In this document: piece after piece, positions 35,797 through 44,661 of the stretch
Position numbering within the stretch: position 1 is the first letter of the stretch
Layout: each line of letters starts with the position of its first letter
Source: Bacteroidota bacterium
GTDB taxonomy: Bacteria > Bacteroidota > Bacteroidia > B-17B0 > Aurantibacillaceae
Assembly (NCBI GenBank): GCA_963169355.1
Contig: CAUJCR010000001.1
Location: 186,001 to 250,000 of the forward strand
Reading direction: 5' to 3'
DNA: 64,000 nucleotides
Notes under the pieces: model-generated
What the model saw: only the letters and a program-made list of their open reading frames with translations
Databases searched by the model: none
What the model was told of the DNA's origin: nothing
Program-made: the position numbers and the translations under genes

Positions 35797-36582
35797 ATGA
35801 TTATTTTAAAAACCAGAGAAGAAATAGAACTTGCACGTGAGGCTGCACTTAGCGTTTCCAAAACTTTAGGCATTATTGCCAAAGAAATAAAACCAGGCGT
35901 TACATCACTTTACCTCGATAAATTAGCCGAAGAATATATTAGAGATAATGGCGGCATTCCTGCATTTAAAGGCTATGGCGATAAGCGTAACCCTTTTCCA
36001 GCCACACTATGTATGTCGTTAAACTCGGCTGTTGTACATGGCGTGCCCAACGATAGACCACTTGAAGAAGGCGATATTATATCGGTAGATTGTGGTATTA
36101 TCAAAAATGGCTATGTAGGCGATCATGCCTATACCTTTGCCGTAGGCGAAATATCGCCAGCTGTTAAAAAATTATTAGATGTAACCAAAGAATGTTTATA
36201 CATTGGTATTGAACAATTTAAACAAGGTAATCGTATTGGCGATATTGGTTTTGCTATACAGCAACATGCCGAAAAACATGGTTATGGCGTGGTAAGAGAA
36301 CTTTGCGGACACGGTGTAGGAAAACACCTACACGAAGAACCCGAAGTGCCCAATTATGGTAAACGAGGCACGGGCCCTATGATAAAAGATGGAATGGTAA
36401 TAGCCATAGAACCCATGATAAATATGGGTACTCGTAATATTAGGCAATTAAAAGATGGCTGGACCATTTTAACAGCCGATGGCAAACCATCAGCTCACTT
36501 TGAACATGATGTGGCTCAAATAGATGGCAAGCCCGAAATACTCTCTACCTTTCAGTATATTGAAGATGCCCTGGGGATTTAA
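35797..36582 (+). CDS. map: type I methionine aminopeptidase
   Basis: This 261-residue metallopeptidase removes the initiator methionine from new proteins. The metal ligands are in DIISVDCGIIKNGYVGDHAY, the histidine in ELCGHGVGKHLHEEPEVPNY, and the glutamates in VIAIEPMINMG and the terminal FEHDVAQI. The length is typical of type I. It is third in the gpmA operon and is an essential gene in most bacteria. Confidence 0.96.
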   Translation: MIILKTREEIELAREAALSVSKTLGIIAKEIKPGVTSLYLDKLAEEYIRDNGGIPAFKGYGDKRNPFPATLCMSLNSAVVHGVPNDRPLEEGDIISVDCGIIKNGYVGDHAYTFAVGEISPAVKKLLDVTKECLYIGIEQFKQGNRIGDIGFAIQQHAEKHGYGVVRELCGHGVGKHLHEEPEVPNYGKRGTGPMIKDGMVIAIEPMINMGTRNIRQLKDGWTILTADGKPSAHFEHDVAQIDGKPEILSTFQYIEDALGI

Positions 36583-36676
36583 TAACTTTCTAATAAAGTT
36601 AATGATTTATTTTTTGGCAATTTCATTAAAAATTATTTACTTGCATAGTTTTTAAAAAGCAACAAACATTTAAAAT

Positions 36677-37591
36677 ATGACGATGAACATCAAAAATTTA
36701 AAGTCTAATGCAAAAGTAATCGCTTTAGGATTAGCGTGTGCTTTACTTTATTCTTGCGGCGAATCAAAACCCACAGACACAGAAACTGGCGATGATATGC
36801 CTGATACAGATACGGTAAAAGCCGTAGCAGTAAATGTTGGCGGAAAATTATTTAGTATTCCTTCTCCTATTCAAACGGCTTTATTAGTGCAAAAATCTGG
36901 AATTGGCTACGATAAAAGCATTTTAAATCCTGGAAATAAAAACGGAGAATACAACTCTGATTTTTCAAGAGCATTAAACTTAGGTATTTATGGCGCCGAT
37001 TTAGGTTACGTGAGTATGTATAACCAAACTCAAGATGCTTTAGGTTACTTAACAGCTTTAAAAACCTTAGCCGATAAATTAGGCGTTTCTTCAGCCTTTG
37101 ACCAAACTACCATGAAACGCATTAACGATAACATTTCTAATAAAGATAGTATGTTAGTGTTAGTAGGTTTAGCCTACCGTGCAAGCGATGCTTACTTAAA
37201 AACTAATAAACGTACAGAAATTAGTAGTTTAATTTTAACTGGTGGTTGGATTGAAAGTATGAACTTTTCATTAAACGCCTACAAAGCAAAAGCTACCGAT
37301 GAGATTAAATACCGTATTGCTGAACAAAAACAAGCTTTAAATAGCATTATTGATTTATTAAAATCGCACGAACTAGCTGATGCTGCTGATTTAATTAAAG
37401 ATTTAGAAGATTTAGCTAAGGTATATGAAACCATTACTACTAAATATAACTTTGTAGAACCTACTACTGATGAAACTAAAAAAGTAACCTATATTAACAG
37501 TACTACTGAAATTACCGTTACTACTGAACAATTAAACGACATTAGTGCTAAAATTACTGCACTTCGCAATAAAATTATTAACGTAAAATAA
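36677..37591 (+). CDS. lipoprotein of unknown function
   Basis: This 304-residue protein has a lipoprotein signal (LGLACALLYSC, lipobox LYSC) and an acidic Asp/Thr-rich linker after the cysteine, then a mostly helical domain (for example ALGYLTALKTLADKLGVSSA). ATG codons at 36677 and 36683 are both possible. It is followed by a small secreted protein gene 23 bp on and a strong terminator at 38070. I recognise it only as a type of conserved Bacteroidota lipoprotein. Confidence 0.7.
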   Translation: MTMNIKNLKSNAKVIALGLACALLYSCGESKPTDTETGDDMPDTDTVKAVAVNVGGKLFSIPSPIQTALLVQKSGIGYDKSILNPGNKNGEYNSDFSRALNLGIYGADLGYVSMYNQTQDALGYLTALKTLADKLGVSSAFDQTTMKRINDNISNKDSMLVLVGLAYRASDAYLKTNKRTEISSLILTGGWIESMNFSLNAYKAKATDEIKYRIAEQKQALNSIIDLLKSHELADAADLIKDLEDLAKVYETITTKYNFVEPTTDETKKVTYINSTTEITVTTEQLNDISAKITALRNKIINVK

Positions 37592-37614
37592 ACCCACAAA
37601 TACCTTTTAATACA

Positions 37615-38046
37615 ATGAAAAAGAATTTATACAAAAGCCTTTTAATTTTATCAATTGTAGGTTTATCAAATGTAGCCAAGGCTCAATGCGACTCCATTGC
37701 TAATATTTGTGCTAAACACATCATTGCACAATTTATTTCTGATGGTCAATCTTACCGTTCGTTATTATTAAACTCGGAAGAATTAGCTGAGTTTCACACC
37801 ACTTTTTTTGGTGAAACAACTTACCGTATTGCCGCTTGTAGTGGTAAAACAGACGGTAATTTAATTTTTAACATTTACGACCAAGACCGTCATTTATTAT
37901 TTACTAATAAAAATTACGCTAATGCTCCATACTGGGATTTTAAAGTAAAATCTACGCTAGAGTGTACCATTGAAGCCCAATTAGATGCTAATAAAAATGC
38001 AGGCTCGGGTTGCGCCGTTATTTTAATTGGATTTAAACAGAAGTAG
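37615..38046 (+). CDS. small secreted protein of unknown function
   Basis: This 143-residue protein has a signal peptide (MKKNLYKSLLILSIVGLSNVAKA, cut before QCD) and four conserved-looking cysteines in the mature part. The fold is probably a beta-sandwich (YRIAACSGKTDGNLIFNIYD). It follows the lipoprotein gene by 23 bp and ends at a strong terminator, so the two form a transcription unit and may act together at the envelope. Confidence 0.7.
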   Translation: MKKNLYKSLLILSIVGLSNVAKAQCDSIANICAKHIIAQFISDGQSYRSLLLNSEELAEFHTTFFGETTYRIAACSGKTDGNLIFNIYDQDRHLLFTNKNYANAPYWDFKVKSTLECTIEAQLDANKNAGSGCAVILIGFKQK

Positions 38047-38069
38047 TAAAAAAATTAACCCCTATTTTT

Positions 38070-38103
38070 AAAAAGGATAAAGTAGCACTTTATCCTTTTT
38101 TTT
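38070..38103 (+). terminator. strong intrinsic terminator
   Basis: AAAAAGGATAAAGT (38070-38083) pairs perfectly with 38087-38100 around the loop AGC and runs into a T-tract up to about 38103. It ends the lipoprotein/secreted-protein unit 36677-38046. Confidence 0.85.
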
Positions 38104-38117
38104 ATTAAATTCAAAAC

Positions 38118-38627
38118 ATGAAAACAATACTATCATACTGCCTTATATTTTTATGGTTTTGTAATTATGCACAAGAACCTTGCGCTTATCATTTAACACC
38201 TACCTCAACAGCTTTAGAAGACCCAAACACAACGGTATCTAGCGAGATGATGGAGGTAAAAATAAAAAACGATTACCAAATACAATTTATAAAAGTTGAT
38301 AAAAAAAATTATTTAAAAATAATTGTACGCGACAATTTAGGTTTTGGAAAAACAGGTTCATTACTACTCCAGCCCATCAAAAAACAAATTTATATCAAAT
38401 CCACTAAACTGCATATTATTGATAAATCTTCGGGATATTTTATTATTGACCTAAACAACTCTTATTACCTAAATAGCATTAAAGATTACGGATTAACTAA
38501 AATTATCTTTAACGAAAACGTTGAATTTAGTATTCCAAAAAACGACTCGGAAAAAATCAAAAAATTAGCTGAATGTTACTTTGACATAGTAAAAGACAAC
38601 ATTTGGCCAACTGTGAGAAAATTATAA
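38118..38627 (+). CDS. secreted protein of unknown function
   Basis: This 169-residue protein has a short signal peptide (MKTILSYCLIFLWFCNYA, cut before QEP) and a lysine-rich beta-type mature part (for example DYQIQFIKVDKKNYLKIIVR). It is not obviously related to the previous secreted protein. It lies between a terminator and the palindrome-bracketed ATPase unit, and is followed by about 225 bp in which I see no feature. The family is unknown. Confidence 0.6.
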   Translation: MKTILSYCLIFLWFCNYAQEPCAYHLTPTSTALEDPNTTVSSEMMEVKIKNDYQIQFIKVDKKNYLKIIVRDNLGFGKTGSLLLQPIKKQIYIKSTKLHIIDKSSGYFIIDLNNSYYLNSIKDYGLTKIIFNENVEFSIPKNDSEKIKKLAECYFDIVKDNIWPTVRKL

Positions 38628-38853
38628 GGTATTTAAAAAATAAGTTGCATCTCCGCATTGGTGATTTTGAATGCGTTTGGTTACTAACCTTATTCAACAT
38701 TCTTAAGCACTTTTTCGCAAAATTATTTATCTAGTATTTCAAAGATACAATTTGAAATCGACTTTAGGAGGTTCATGAATACCTTATTTCTCAACAAAAA
38801 AGAGATGAATTCTTTTATATGAACATCTATATTTCATAAAATTTTCCAGTATA

Positions 38854-38892
38854 AAAATCACACAAAATGTGTGACACATTTTGTGTGATTTT
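38854..38892. repeat. perfect 39-bp palindrome, upstream copy
   Basis: Two 19-bp arms (38854-38872 and 38874-38892) are exact reverse complements around one central G (38873), and the core reads CACAAAATGTGTGACACATT. The same 39 bp recur after the ATPase gene at 40049-40087. This copy ends 23 bp before the ATPase start codon, and its right arm overlaps the expected -33 promoter region. Confidence 0.9.
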
Positions 38893-38903
38893 AATTTTTG
38901 TTG

Positions 38904-38911
38904 TATATTTG
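38904..38911 (+). promoter_or_regulatory. -7 element of the palindrome-bracketed ATPase gene
   Basis: TATATTTG matches TAnnTTTG. A TTTG at 38880-38883, inside the right arm of the palindrome, is 20 bp upstream and fits the -33 element. The start codon at 38916 is only 4 bp past the -7 element, so the transcript is probably leaderless or nearly so. Confidence 0.6.
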
Positions 38912-38915
38912 TTAT

Positions 38916-40049
38916 ATGGAAAAAGAATTTAATCCCTTTTTAGTAACAGGTTACAAACACGCAGATTACTTTTGCGACAGAAAGCAAGAAACTGCTCAGA
39001 TAAAAAAACACATTGCCAATCATATTAACACCACTCTATTTGCAATACGCCGAATAGGAAAAACAGGGTTAATACATCATGTTTTTAACAGTTATGCCAA
39101 AAACAAAAAAATAGTATGTTTATATGTTGATATTTTAGGAACCAAAAACCTAAAAGAATTTACGAATGAGCTTGCTACGGTTATATACAACCGTTTTCCA
39201 GAACATCAAGGCATAGGAAAAAAAATAATTGCTGGCATAAAACTATTACGCCCCCTCATTAGCTTTGATGAACTAAGTGGTAATCCTCAATTAAGTTTCG
39301 ACTTAAGCGATTCTAAAAGGTACGAAAAAACCATACAACAATTGTTTCTGTTTTTAGATTCGCAAAATATACAAATAGTGTTTGCTATTGATGAGTTTCA
39401 ACAAATATTAGAATATCCCGAAAAAAATACAGAGGCTTTGTTGCGCACATATATTCAATCGCTAAAAAACACGCATTTTATTTTTTGTGGAAGCAACCAA
39501 AAAATGATGCATGAACTATTTAATAATGCCAAACGTCCATTTTTTGCAAGTTGCAGTAATATCCATCTCGATTTCATAGATAAAAAAATATATGCTGATT
39601 TTATCGCCAATATGTTTCATCAAAACAAACGAAAAATATCGTCTCAAAGCATTGATTTTATATTAGATTTTACCTGTTGCCACACCTTTTATACCCAATA
39701 TTTTTGTAATTATTTATTTGCATCGGGGGGCAAAAACATTCAACTTCATCATGTACAAAGTATTGCCCTAGAGATATTAAAACTCAATGAAAATACATTT
39801 TATCAATACCGAAATTTACTTACCATGGCTCAATGGCAACTACTACAAGCCATCTCAAAAGAAGAAAAGCTATATAAAGCGCACTCAAAAGCATTTATAA
39901 CTAAACATAAACTTGGCACATCATCAATGGTATCAAGAGGTATAGAGGCTTTATTAGAAAAGGAATTGATTTTTTATAACACATCGGTTGAAACACCCTA
40001 TTACGAAACATACGATAAATTTTTAATGCGCTGGATGCAACACAAATAA
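38916..40049 (+). CDS. P-loop ATPase of the archaeal-ATPase (STAND/MNS-like) type, bracketed by palindromes
   Basis: This 377-residue protein begins EFNPFLVTGYKHADYFCDRK, typical of a Bacteroidota AAA-type ATPase family. The Walker A is FAIRRIGKTG, with Ala where the first Gly is usual. The Walker B is IVFAIDEFQQ (D159, E160), the sensor-1-like segment is HFIFCGSNQKMM, and the C-terminal part looks like a winged helix (KHKLGTSSMVSRGIEALLEK). The start is the ATG at 38916, because the longer frame begins TTG inside the promoter. The gene is enclosed by two identical palindromes, and its stop codon lies inside the downstream one. No partner gene is present. Related ATPases are often proposed to be switch or defence proteins. 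Here the function is unknown. Confidence 0.8.
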   Translation: MEKEFNPFLVTGYKHADYFCDRKQETAQIKKHIANHINTTLFAIRRIGKTGLIHHVFNSYAKNKKIVCLYVDILGTKNLKEFTNELATVIYNRFPEHQGIGKKIIAGIKLLRPLISFDELSGNPQLSFDLSDSKRYEKTIQQLFLFLDSQNIQIVFAIDEFQQILEYPEKNTEALLRTYIQSLKNTHFIFCGSNQKMMHELFNNAKRPFFASCSNIHLDFIDKKIYADFIANMFHQNKRKISSQSIDFILDFTCCHTFYTQYFCNYLFASGGKNIQLHHVQSIALEILKLNENTFYQYRNLLTMAQWQLLQAISKEEKLYKAHSKAFITKHKLGTSSMVSRGIEALLEKELIFYNTSVETPYYETYDKFLMRWMQHK

Positions 40050-40090
40050 AAATCACACAAAATGTGTGACACATTTTGTGTGATTTTTAT
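40046..40090. repeat. perfect 45-bp palindrome, downstream copy
   Basis: Twenty-two-bp arms (40046-40067 and 40069-40090) surround a central G at 40068. The inner 39 bp equal the upstream copy at 38854-38892 base for base. The stop codon of the ATPase gene (40047-40049) lies within the left arm. It ends in a T-rich arm, so it could also serve as a weak terminator. Confidence 0.9.
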
Positions 40091-40120
40091 ATACGGAATT
40101 ACAACACAAGAGCATATTGC

Positions 40121-40157
40121 AAAAAAAGAGGCTGTTAAAAAAAACAGCCCTTTTTTA
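40121..40157. terminator. bidirectional terminator between ATPase and TonB receptor
   Basis: An A-run, GAGGCTGTT, an A-rich loop, AACAGCCC and a T-run form a stem with one mismatch (about 40122-40136 with 40145-40156). A/T runs on both sides let it work on either strand. It lies between the plus-strand ATPase and the minus-strand receptor that ends at 40176. Confidence 0.75.
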
Positions 40158-40175
40158 TAATAAGAAAACGCTTTA

Positions 40176-42611
40176 TTAAAATTTTAAATTAACACCAAAC
40201 ATAAAGTTGGTGGGTGCAGCTGGCGATAAATAATTAGAAGAATATAATTTTCTTGTGCCAGCATCTGTCATATAATAGCTATAATTATAACCATTGTTTT
40301 CGTACAAAGTATTTGCAAGGTTATAAACTACGGCAATTAAATTAATCTCTTTAATTGCTTTTGTGTGTATCGCATAATTAATCCTAAAATCCGTAACTAA
40401 ATAGTCATGCATCATTTTATCACTACTTTGTGTATTATCTAAATATTGCTCACCTACATATTTATTTAAAATGGTTAGCTCTAAATTTTTAATGGGTTTA
40501 AATGTAATGTTTGCAGCTGCAATGGTATTAGGCGAAAACGAAATATCGGTATTTTTATACTCTATAGAATCTTGCCCATAAGTATCATAATCATCAATGT
40601 ATTGTTTAAATTGTTTTACCTTGTTTTGAGAAAAGGTTATATTGCCATTAAAAGTTATATACTTTGTGATATTGGCATTAAGTTCTAATTCTAAACCTCT
40701 GCGGTAACTTTTATACACATTAATTCGGTTATAGGCTCCTACATCATTTATTTGCCCATTTAACACTAACTGATTAGTGTATTGCATATTATAAAAATTA
40801 GCAGCTAGGCTCACTTGCTTAAATCGTTGTGTAAAACCAATTTCTAAATCTTGCAACTCCTCTGGCTTAGGGCGTGAGTTACGGCTTGAGTTTACAAAAT
40901 CGTCTCTATTAGGTTCTTTGCTAGTCATAGCAAAGCTTGCATACACATTGGTATGTTTAGTTAATAAATAATTTAATCCTACTTTTGGATTAAAGAATCC
41001 AAACGATGTTTTTACTTGTTGTTGAAATACTAATGATGTATCATAACCATAAAAACTATAACCTACCTGGCGATATTGTAAATCAATAAATGTTGTTAGT
41101 TTATCTATTGGGCGAAAGGTTGTTTTTAAATACACATTACCATCCGTTTTGTAAGCACTATTATCGTAATAGCGAGGTTTATAATTATTAACATCGGCAA
41201 ACTGTGCCCAAATCACCTCGCCAAAATGCTTACCCGCATAATTATTGTAACCACCTCCTAATACAAATCCTAATCGCGTGGTTGGCTGATAGGTTAAATT
41301 AGCAATAGCACCACCAAAATCATTATCCAACCAACGACGCCTAATTAAATCGGTTCTTGTAATCGTCGTTAAACTGTCTATTACAATATTAGGCATGTTG
41401 TATTTATTTAATTTTTGGTTTTGTTTATATTGTTCGTAGTAGCCCTGCCCTTTTGTATAATGTCCTGTTATGTTTAGAGTAAGTTTACTATTAAAAGCAT
41501 GAATGAGGTGTAATTGATAATTATCTTGTTTGTAATTATCCGTTTCGTTATCATAATACTTTACGTTGCCATTAGCATCATAATACTCGCCACATGAGTT
41601 ATAGGTTCTGTTGCCTTTATCAATACTATCTTTTAAAACATAATTCCATGCCTGATAGGTTTTTTCTCGTCCACTAAACATAATGGCTTTAATAGCTGTT
41701 TTGACTGTATAAAACCCTCCAGCTAAATAATAGGAATATAAATTAGAGCTTGCTCTATCTACATAACCATCACTCACAATGCGAGAGGCTCTGGCATCAA
41801 AAGTAAAATGATTGTTTAACAAGCCTGTTCCAGCAGCTATGGTATTTTTCATAGTGTTATACGAACCAAAACTATTATTAACCTGCGCATAGGGTTTTTC
41901 GTTTAGCTGATTCGTTTGCATATTAACACTGGCTCCAAATGCTCCAGCTCCATTAGCCGAGGTACCCACGCCACGCTGTACCTGAATGCTATTGGCCGAT
42001 GAAATAATATCGGCCATATTTACAAAAAAAGTAGCCTGACTTTCGGCATCATTCACTGGCACACCATTTACAGTAATATTTATTCGTGTGGCATCACTAC
42101 CTCTTATTCGCAAACCAGTATAACCCACCCCATTACCTGCATCAGAATTAACAACCACAGAGGCCATAGAATTTAGAGCATAAGGTAAATCTTGTCCAAG
42201 GTTTTGCTTATTTATCTCATCAGCACTTATATTTGAATGGGCAAATGCCGAATTATTATCAACACGTGTGGCATTTACCACCACCTCATCAAGCGATTTA
42301 TCGTGTTGGCTTAAGGTAATTTCTATGGATTTATCTTCGGATAAAACGATGGTGTCTTCTTTAGGTTTGTAGCCCACACATTTAGTTAGTAACACATAAG
42401 TTCCAGGCTTTAAATTAGTGATTTGAAATAAACCTTGTGCATTAGATTGGGTTGTGATAAACGAATTTTTAATGCCAATTACCGAAAACGGGACTGGATT
42501 TTGTTCTACATCTTTTACCACACCACTTACATTAATTTGTGCTTGCGATGCAATTGCACACGACAGCATGAAAGCAGTGGCTACTGTTTTTTTGAGAGTT
42601 CTGATTTTCAT
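40176..42611 (-). CDS. TonB-dependent receptor, probable thiamine transporter
   Basis: This 811-residue outer-membrane receptor has a signal peptide (cut before QINV), a carboxypeptidase-regulatory-like domain (INVSGVVKDVEQNPVPFSVI, about 25-105), a plug domain (VVNATRVDNNSAFAHSNISA, LRIRGSDATRINITVNGVPV) and a 22-strand-type barrel that ends in FMFGVNLKF. A TPP riboswitch lies in the leader (42670-42810), so the receptor should be made when thiamine pyrophosphate is low. This points to uptake of thiamine or a precursor. No thiamine synthesis genes are adjacent. It ends at a bidirectional terminator. Confidence 0.9.
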   Translation of the reverse strand: MKIRTLKKTVATAFMLSCAIASQAQINVSGVVKDVEQNPVPFSVIGIKNSFITTQSNAQGLFQITNLKPGTYVLLTKCVGYKPKEDTIVLSEDKSIEITLSQHDKSLDEVVVNATRVDNNSAFAHSNISADEINKQNLGQDLPYALNSMASVVVNSDAGNGVGYTGLRIRGSDATRINITVNGVPVNDAESQATFFVNMADIISSANSIQVQRGVGTSANGAGAFGASVNMQTNQLNEKPYAQVNNSFGSYNTMKNTIAAGTGLLNNHFTFDARASRIVSDGYVDRASSNLYSYYLAGGFYTVKTAIKAIMFSGREKTYQAWNYVLKDSIDKGNRTYNSCGEYYDANGNVKYYDNETDNYKQDNYQLHLIHAFNSKLTLNITGHYTKGQGYYEQYKQNQKLNKYNMPNIVIDSLTTITRTDLIRRRWLDNDFGGAIANLTYQPTTRLGFVLGGGYNNYAGKHFGEVIWAQFADVNNYKPRYYDNSAYKTDGNVYLKTTFRPIDKLTTFIDLQYRQVGYSFYGYDTSLVFQQQVKTSFGFFNPKVGLNYLLTKHTNVYASFAMTSKEPNRDDFVNSSRNSRPKPEELQDLEIGFTQRFKQVSLAANFYNMQYTNQLVLNGQINDVGAYNRINVYKSYRRGLELELNANITKYITFNGNITFSQNKVKQFKQYIDDYDTYGQDSIEYKNTDISFSPNTIAAANITFKPIKNLELTILNKYVGEQYLDNTQSSDKMMHDYLVTDFRINYAIHTKAIKEINLIAVVYNLANTLYENNGYNYSYYMTDAGTRKLYSSNYLSPAAPTNFMFGVNLKF

Positions 42612-42669
42612 TGTTTCTTTTTTTATGTTAATAATAAATAGCGCAAGGGGATGCGATATTTTTGTTAAC

Positions 42670-42810
42670 TATTTTCCCTACGCAGGCATTACCCTGATCA
42701 GGTGCATACAACCTTGTGTTTGGCACTTAGTTGTAATGGGTATAATCTCAGCTTAAGATTATCAAGAAAAAAATGCGCTTTCCCTAATTATTTTAAGCAC
42801 CCCTAAAGAT
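42670..42810 (-). ncRNA. TPP (thi-box) riboswitch
   Basis: On the minus strand the conserved parts appear in order: GGGGTGC (complement of 42797-42803), CTGAGATTATACCC, then CACCTGATCAGGGTAATG and CCTGCGTAGGGAA (ending near 42674). These are the hallmark stems and joining segments of the thiamine-pyrophosphate riboswitch. The P3 side stem is long. The aptamer ends about 60 nt before the receptor start at 42611, leaving room for an expression platform. It senses TPP and should lower expression of the TonB receptor when TPP is present. Confidence 0.95.
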
Positions 42811-42879
42811 TCGGTGACAAATGTAAATAATGAAGTAATTAAAACCAAATAAGCGTTAAAAAAATTAACGTAAAACAAT

Positions 42880-42921
42880 TTGCTATAAAATATAGCAATT
42901 TAATTCTATTTTATATAGCTA
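42880..42921 (+). promoter_or_regulatory. candidate SOS operator pair before umuD
   Basis: TTGCTATA-AAA-TATAGCAA (42880-42898) is a perfect palindrome with 8-bp arms. A second, degenerate copy (42903-42921, ending TATAGCTA) has its centre 23 bp further on and overlaps the expected -33 region. A -7-like TATCTTTA lies at 42936-42943. The ruvB promoter carries a nearly identical palindrome at 57175-57193, so this is probably the operator of a damage-response repressor. Binding is inferred. Confidence 0.65.
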
Positions 42922-42947
42922 AACATCTAATTGAATATCTTTATAAC

Positions 42948-43397
42948 ATGAAAACAATAACGGTAAAAAAAATAATAGAGATTATAACACCCATAAACTA
43001 CACTAAACTTAAATTACCGCTTTTTAATAGTGGTATTAGTGCTGGTTTTCCAAGTCCTGCCGAAGACTTTATAGACAGAGAAATTGATCTTAATAAAGAA
43101 TTAATTAAAAATCCTGCTTCAACATTTTACGGACGTGTGAATGGCGATTCATTAAAAGATTTAGGAATATGCCATGGCGATTTGATGATTATTGATAGAT
43201 GTATTAAACCCAAAACAGGTAAGATTGCAGTTTGTTACATTGATGGTGAATTTACCGTTAAGGTGATAGAAATAGAAGAGAAAACAAAAACAATATGGCT
43301 AATACCTGCTAACTCAAAATATCAGCCAATAAAAGTAACCAACCAAAATGATTTTATTATTTGGGGCATAGTTAAAAATGTAATAAAAAATTTTTAG
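42948..43397 (+). CDS. umuD: UmuD-like self-cleaving subunit of DNA polymerase V
   Basis: This 149-residue S24 peptidase-fold protein has a cleavage site [10 protein letters not shown] with the bond A32-G33, the nucleophile S68 in VNGDSL and the general base K105 in EFTVKV. The spacing from cleavage site to Ser to Lys (36 and 37 residues) is the same as in E. coli UmuD. There is no DNA-binding domain, so it is not LexA. RecA-stimulated cleavage would give the form that activates UmuC. It is first in the operon umuD-umuC-SRAP, behind two palindromes that look like SOS operators. Confidence 0.93.
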   Translation: MKTITVKKIIEIITPINYTKLKLPLFNSGISAGFPSPAEDFIDREIDLNKELIKNPASTFYGRVNGDSLKDLGICHGDLMIIDRCIKPKTGKIAVCYIDGEFTVKVIEIEEKTKTIWLIPANSKYQPIKVTNQNDFIIWGIVKNVIKNF

Positions 43398-43398
43398 C

Positions 43399-44658
43399 AT
43401 GTATGCACTTATTGATTGTAATAATTTTTATGCCAGTTGCGAACGCGTATTTAATCCATCACTTAATAATAAGCCTATTGTTGTATTATCTAACAACGAT
43501 GGTTGCGTAATTGCTCGTAGTAACGAAGCCAAAGCGTTGGGTATTCCTATGGGTGCGGTGGCTTATCAATTTAAAGAAGAATTTACAAAATATCAGATCC
43601 AGGTGTTTTCTTCTAACTACGCATTATATGGTGATATGAGTAATAGAGTAATGAGCATATTAGGAAAGTACAGTTCAGAAATAGAAGTTTACAGCATTGA
43701 TGAGGCTTTCTTAAAATTTGAAGGATTTGAAAAATTTAACTTATCAGAAATAGGTTACACTATGCGCACTGATGTTTTAAAAAGTACTGGCATACCAATA
43801 AGTATTGGCTTTGCACCTACAAAAGCCTTAGCTAAAGTTGCCAATAAAATAGCTAAAAAATTCCCAGACAAAACACATAGTGTATATATGATTGATACAG
43901 AAGAAAAACGAATAAAAGCCTTGAAATGGACCAAAATAGAAGATGTGTGGGGGATTGGCAGGCAACATACTAAACGATTAAATCATATCGGGGTAAAAAC
44001 TGCATTTGATTTTTGTAACCTATCTGAGTTGTGGGTAAAAAAAAATATGAACATTGTAGGCATAAGACTACAGTACGAGTTAAAGGGCACATCTGTTTTA
44101 GATATAGAAGATGTACAACCTAAAAAAAATATTGCTACAACTCGCTCATTTGAACGCAATTATACCCAACTAGAAGATATAAAAGAACGTGTGGCTACAT
44201 TTGCAGCTACCTGTGCGCATAAACTACGGAAACAAAAAAGCTGTTGCAAAACGTTATTAGTTTTTATTCATACCAACGGGCATCGTTCTGAATTACCACA
44301 ATACAGTAAACATATTGTTATAAAATTACCCTTTGCCAGTAATTCAAGCATTGTATTGGTAGAATATGCCATTAAAGGATTAATTCATATCTTTAAACAA
44401 GGTTATCAGTATAAAAAAGCGGGAGTGATAGTTATGGATTTTGTACCTGAAAATGGCGTGCAAACTACTCTATTTCAATCTCCTATTCTTAAACATGAAA
44501 AACTGATGGTTGCAATGGATAAAATTAATAACACAATTGGTCAAACAAAATTAAAGTTAGCATGCCAAGATATAGGCAGAACTTGGAAAATGCGACAAGA
44601 AAAATTATCGCCACGTTACACCACACGATTAACCGAAATCATAACCATTAAAGCTTAA
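43399..44658 (+). CDS. umuC: UmuC-like Y-family DNA polymerase
   Basis: This 419-residue translesion polymerase has metal ligands D6 in [16 protein letters not shown] and D101/E102 in [10 protein letters not shown], plus [18 protein letters not shown] for the palm and the helix-hairpin-helix region [19 protein letters not shown]. The numbering of D101 and E102 is the same as in E. coli UmuC. With UmuD it forms a polymerase V that copies past lesions. It starts 1 bp after umuD and is followed 3 bp later by an SRAP gene. Confidence 0.95.
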   Translation: MYALIDCNNFYASCERVFNPSLNNKPIVVLSNNDGCVIARSNEAKALGIPMGAVAYQFKEEFTKYQIQVFSSNYALYGDMSNRVMSILGKYSSEIEVYSIDEAFLKFEGFEKFNLSEIGYTMRTDVLKSTGIPISIGFAPTKALAKVANKIAKKFPDKTHSVYMIDTEEKRIKALKWTKIEDVWGIGRQHTKRLNHIGVKTAFDFCNLSELWVKKNMNIVGIRLQYELKGTSVLDIEDVQPKKNIATTRSFERNYTQLEDIKERVATFAATCAHKLRKQKSCCKTLLVFIHTNGHRSELPQYSKHIVIKLPFASNSSIVLVEYAIKGLIHIFKQGYQYKKAGVIVMDFVPENGVQTTLFQSPILKHEKLMVAMDKINNTIGQTKLKLACQDIGRTWKMRQEKLSPRYTTRLTEIITIKA

Positions 44659-44661
44659 AAA

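Noticed and set aside
38854..40090. The two 39-bp palindromes as ordinary terminators
   Set aside because: The first copy lies within a promoter, 227 bp after the previous gene, and the two copies are identical base for base, which plain terminators would not be. A terminator side effect of the second copy remains possible.
42435..42756. Two overlapping plus-strand frames across the receptor start and riboswitch
   Set aside because: They lie opposite the receptor's signal peptide and the conserved TPP aptamer, which account for the sequence.
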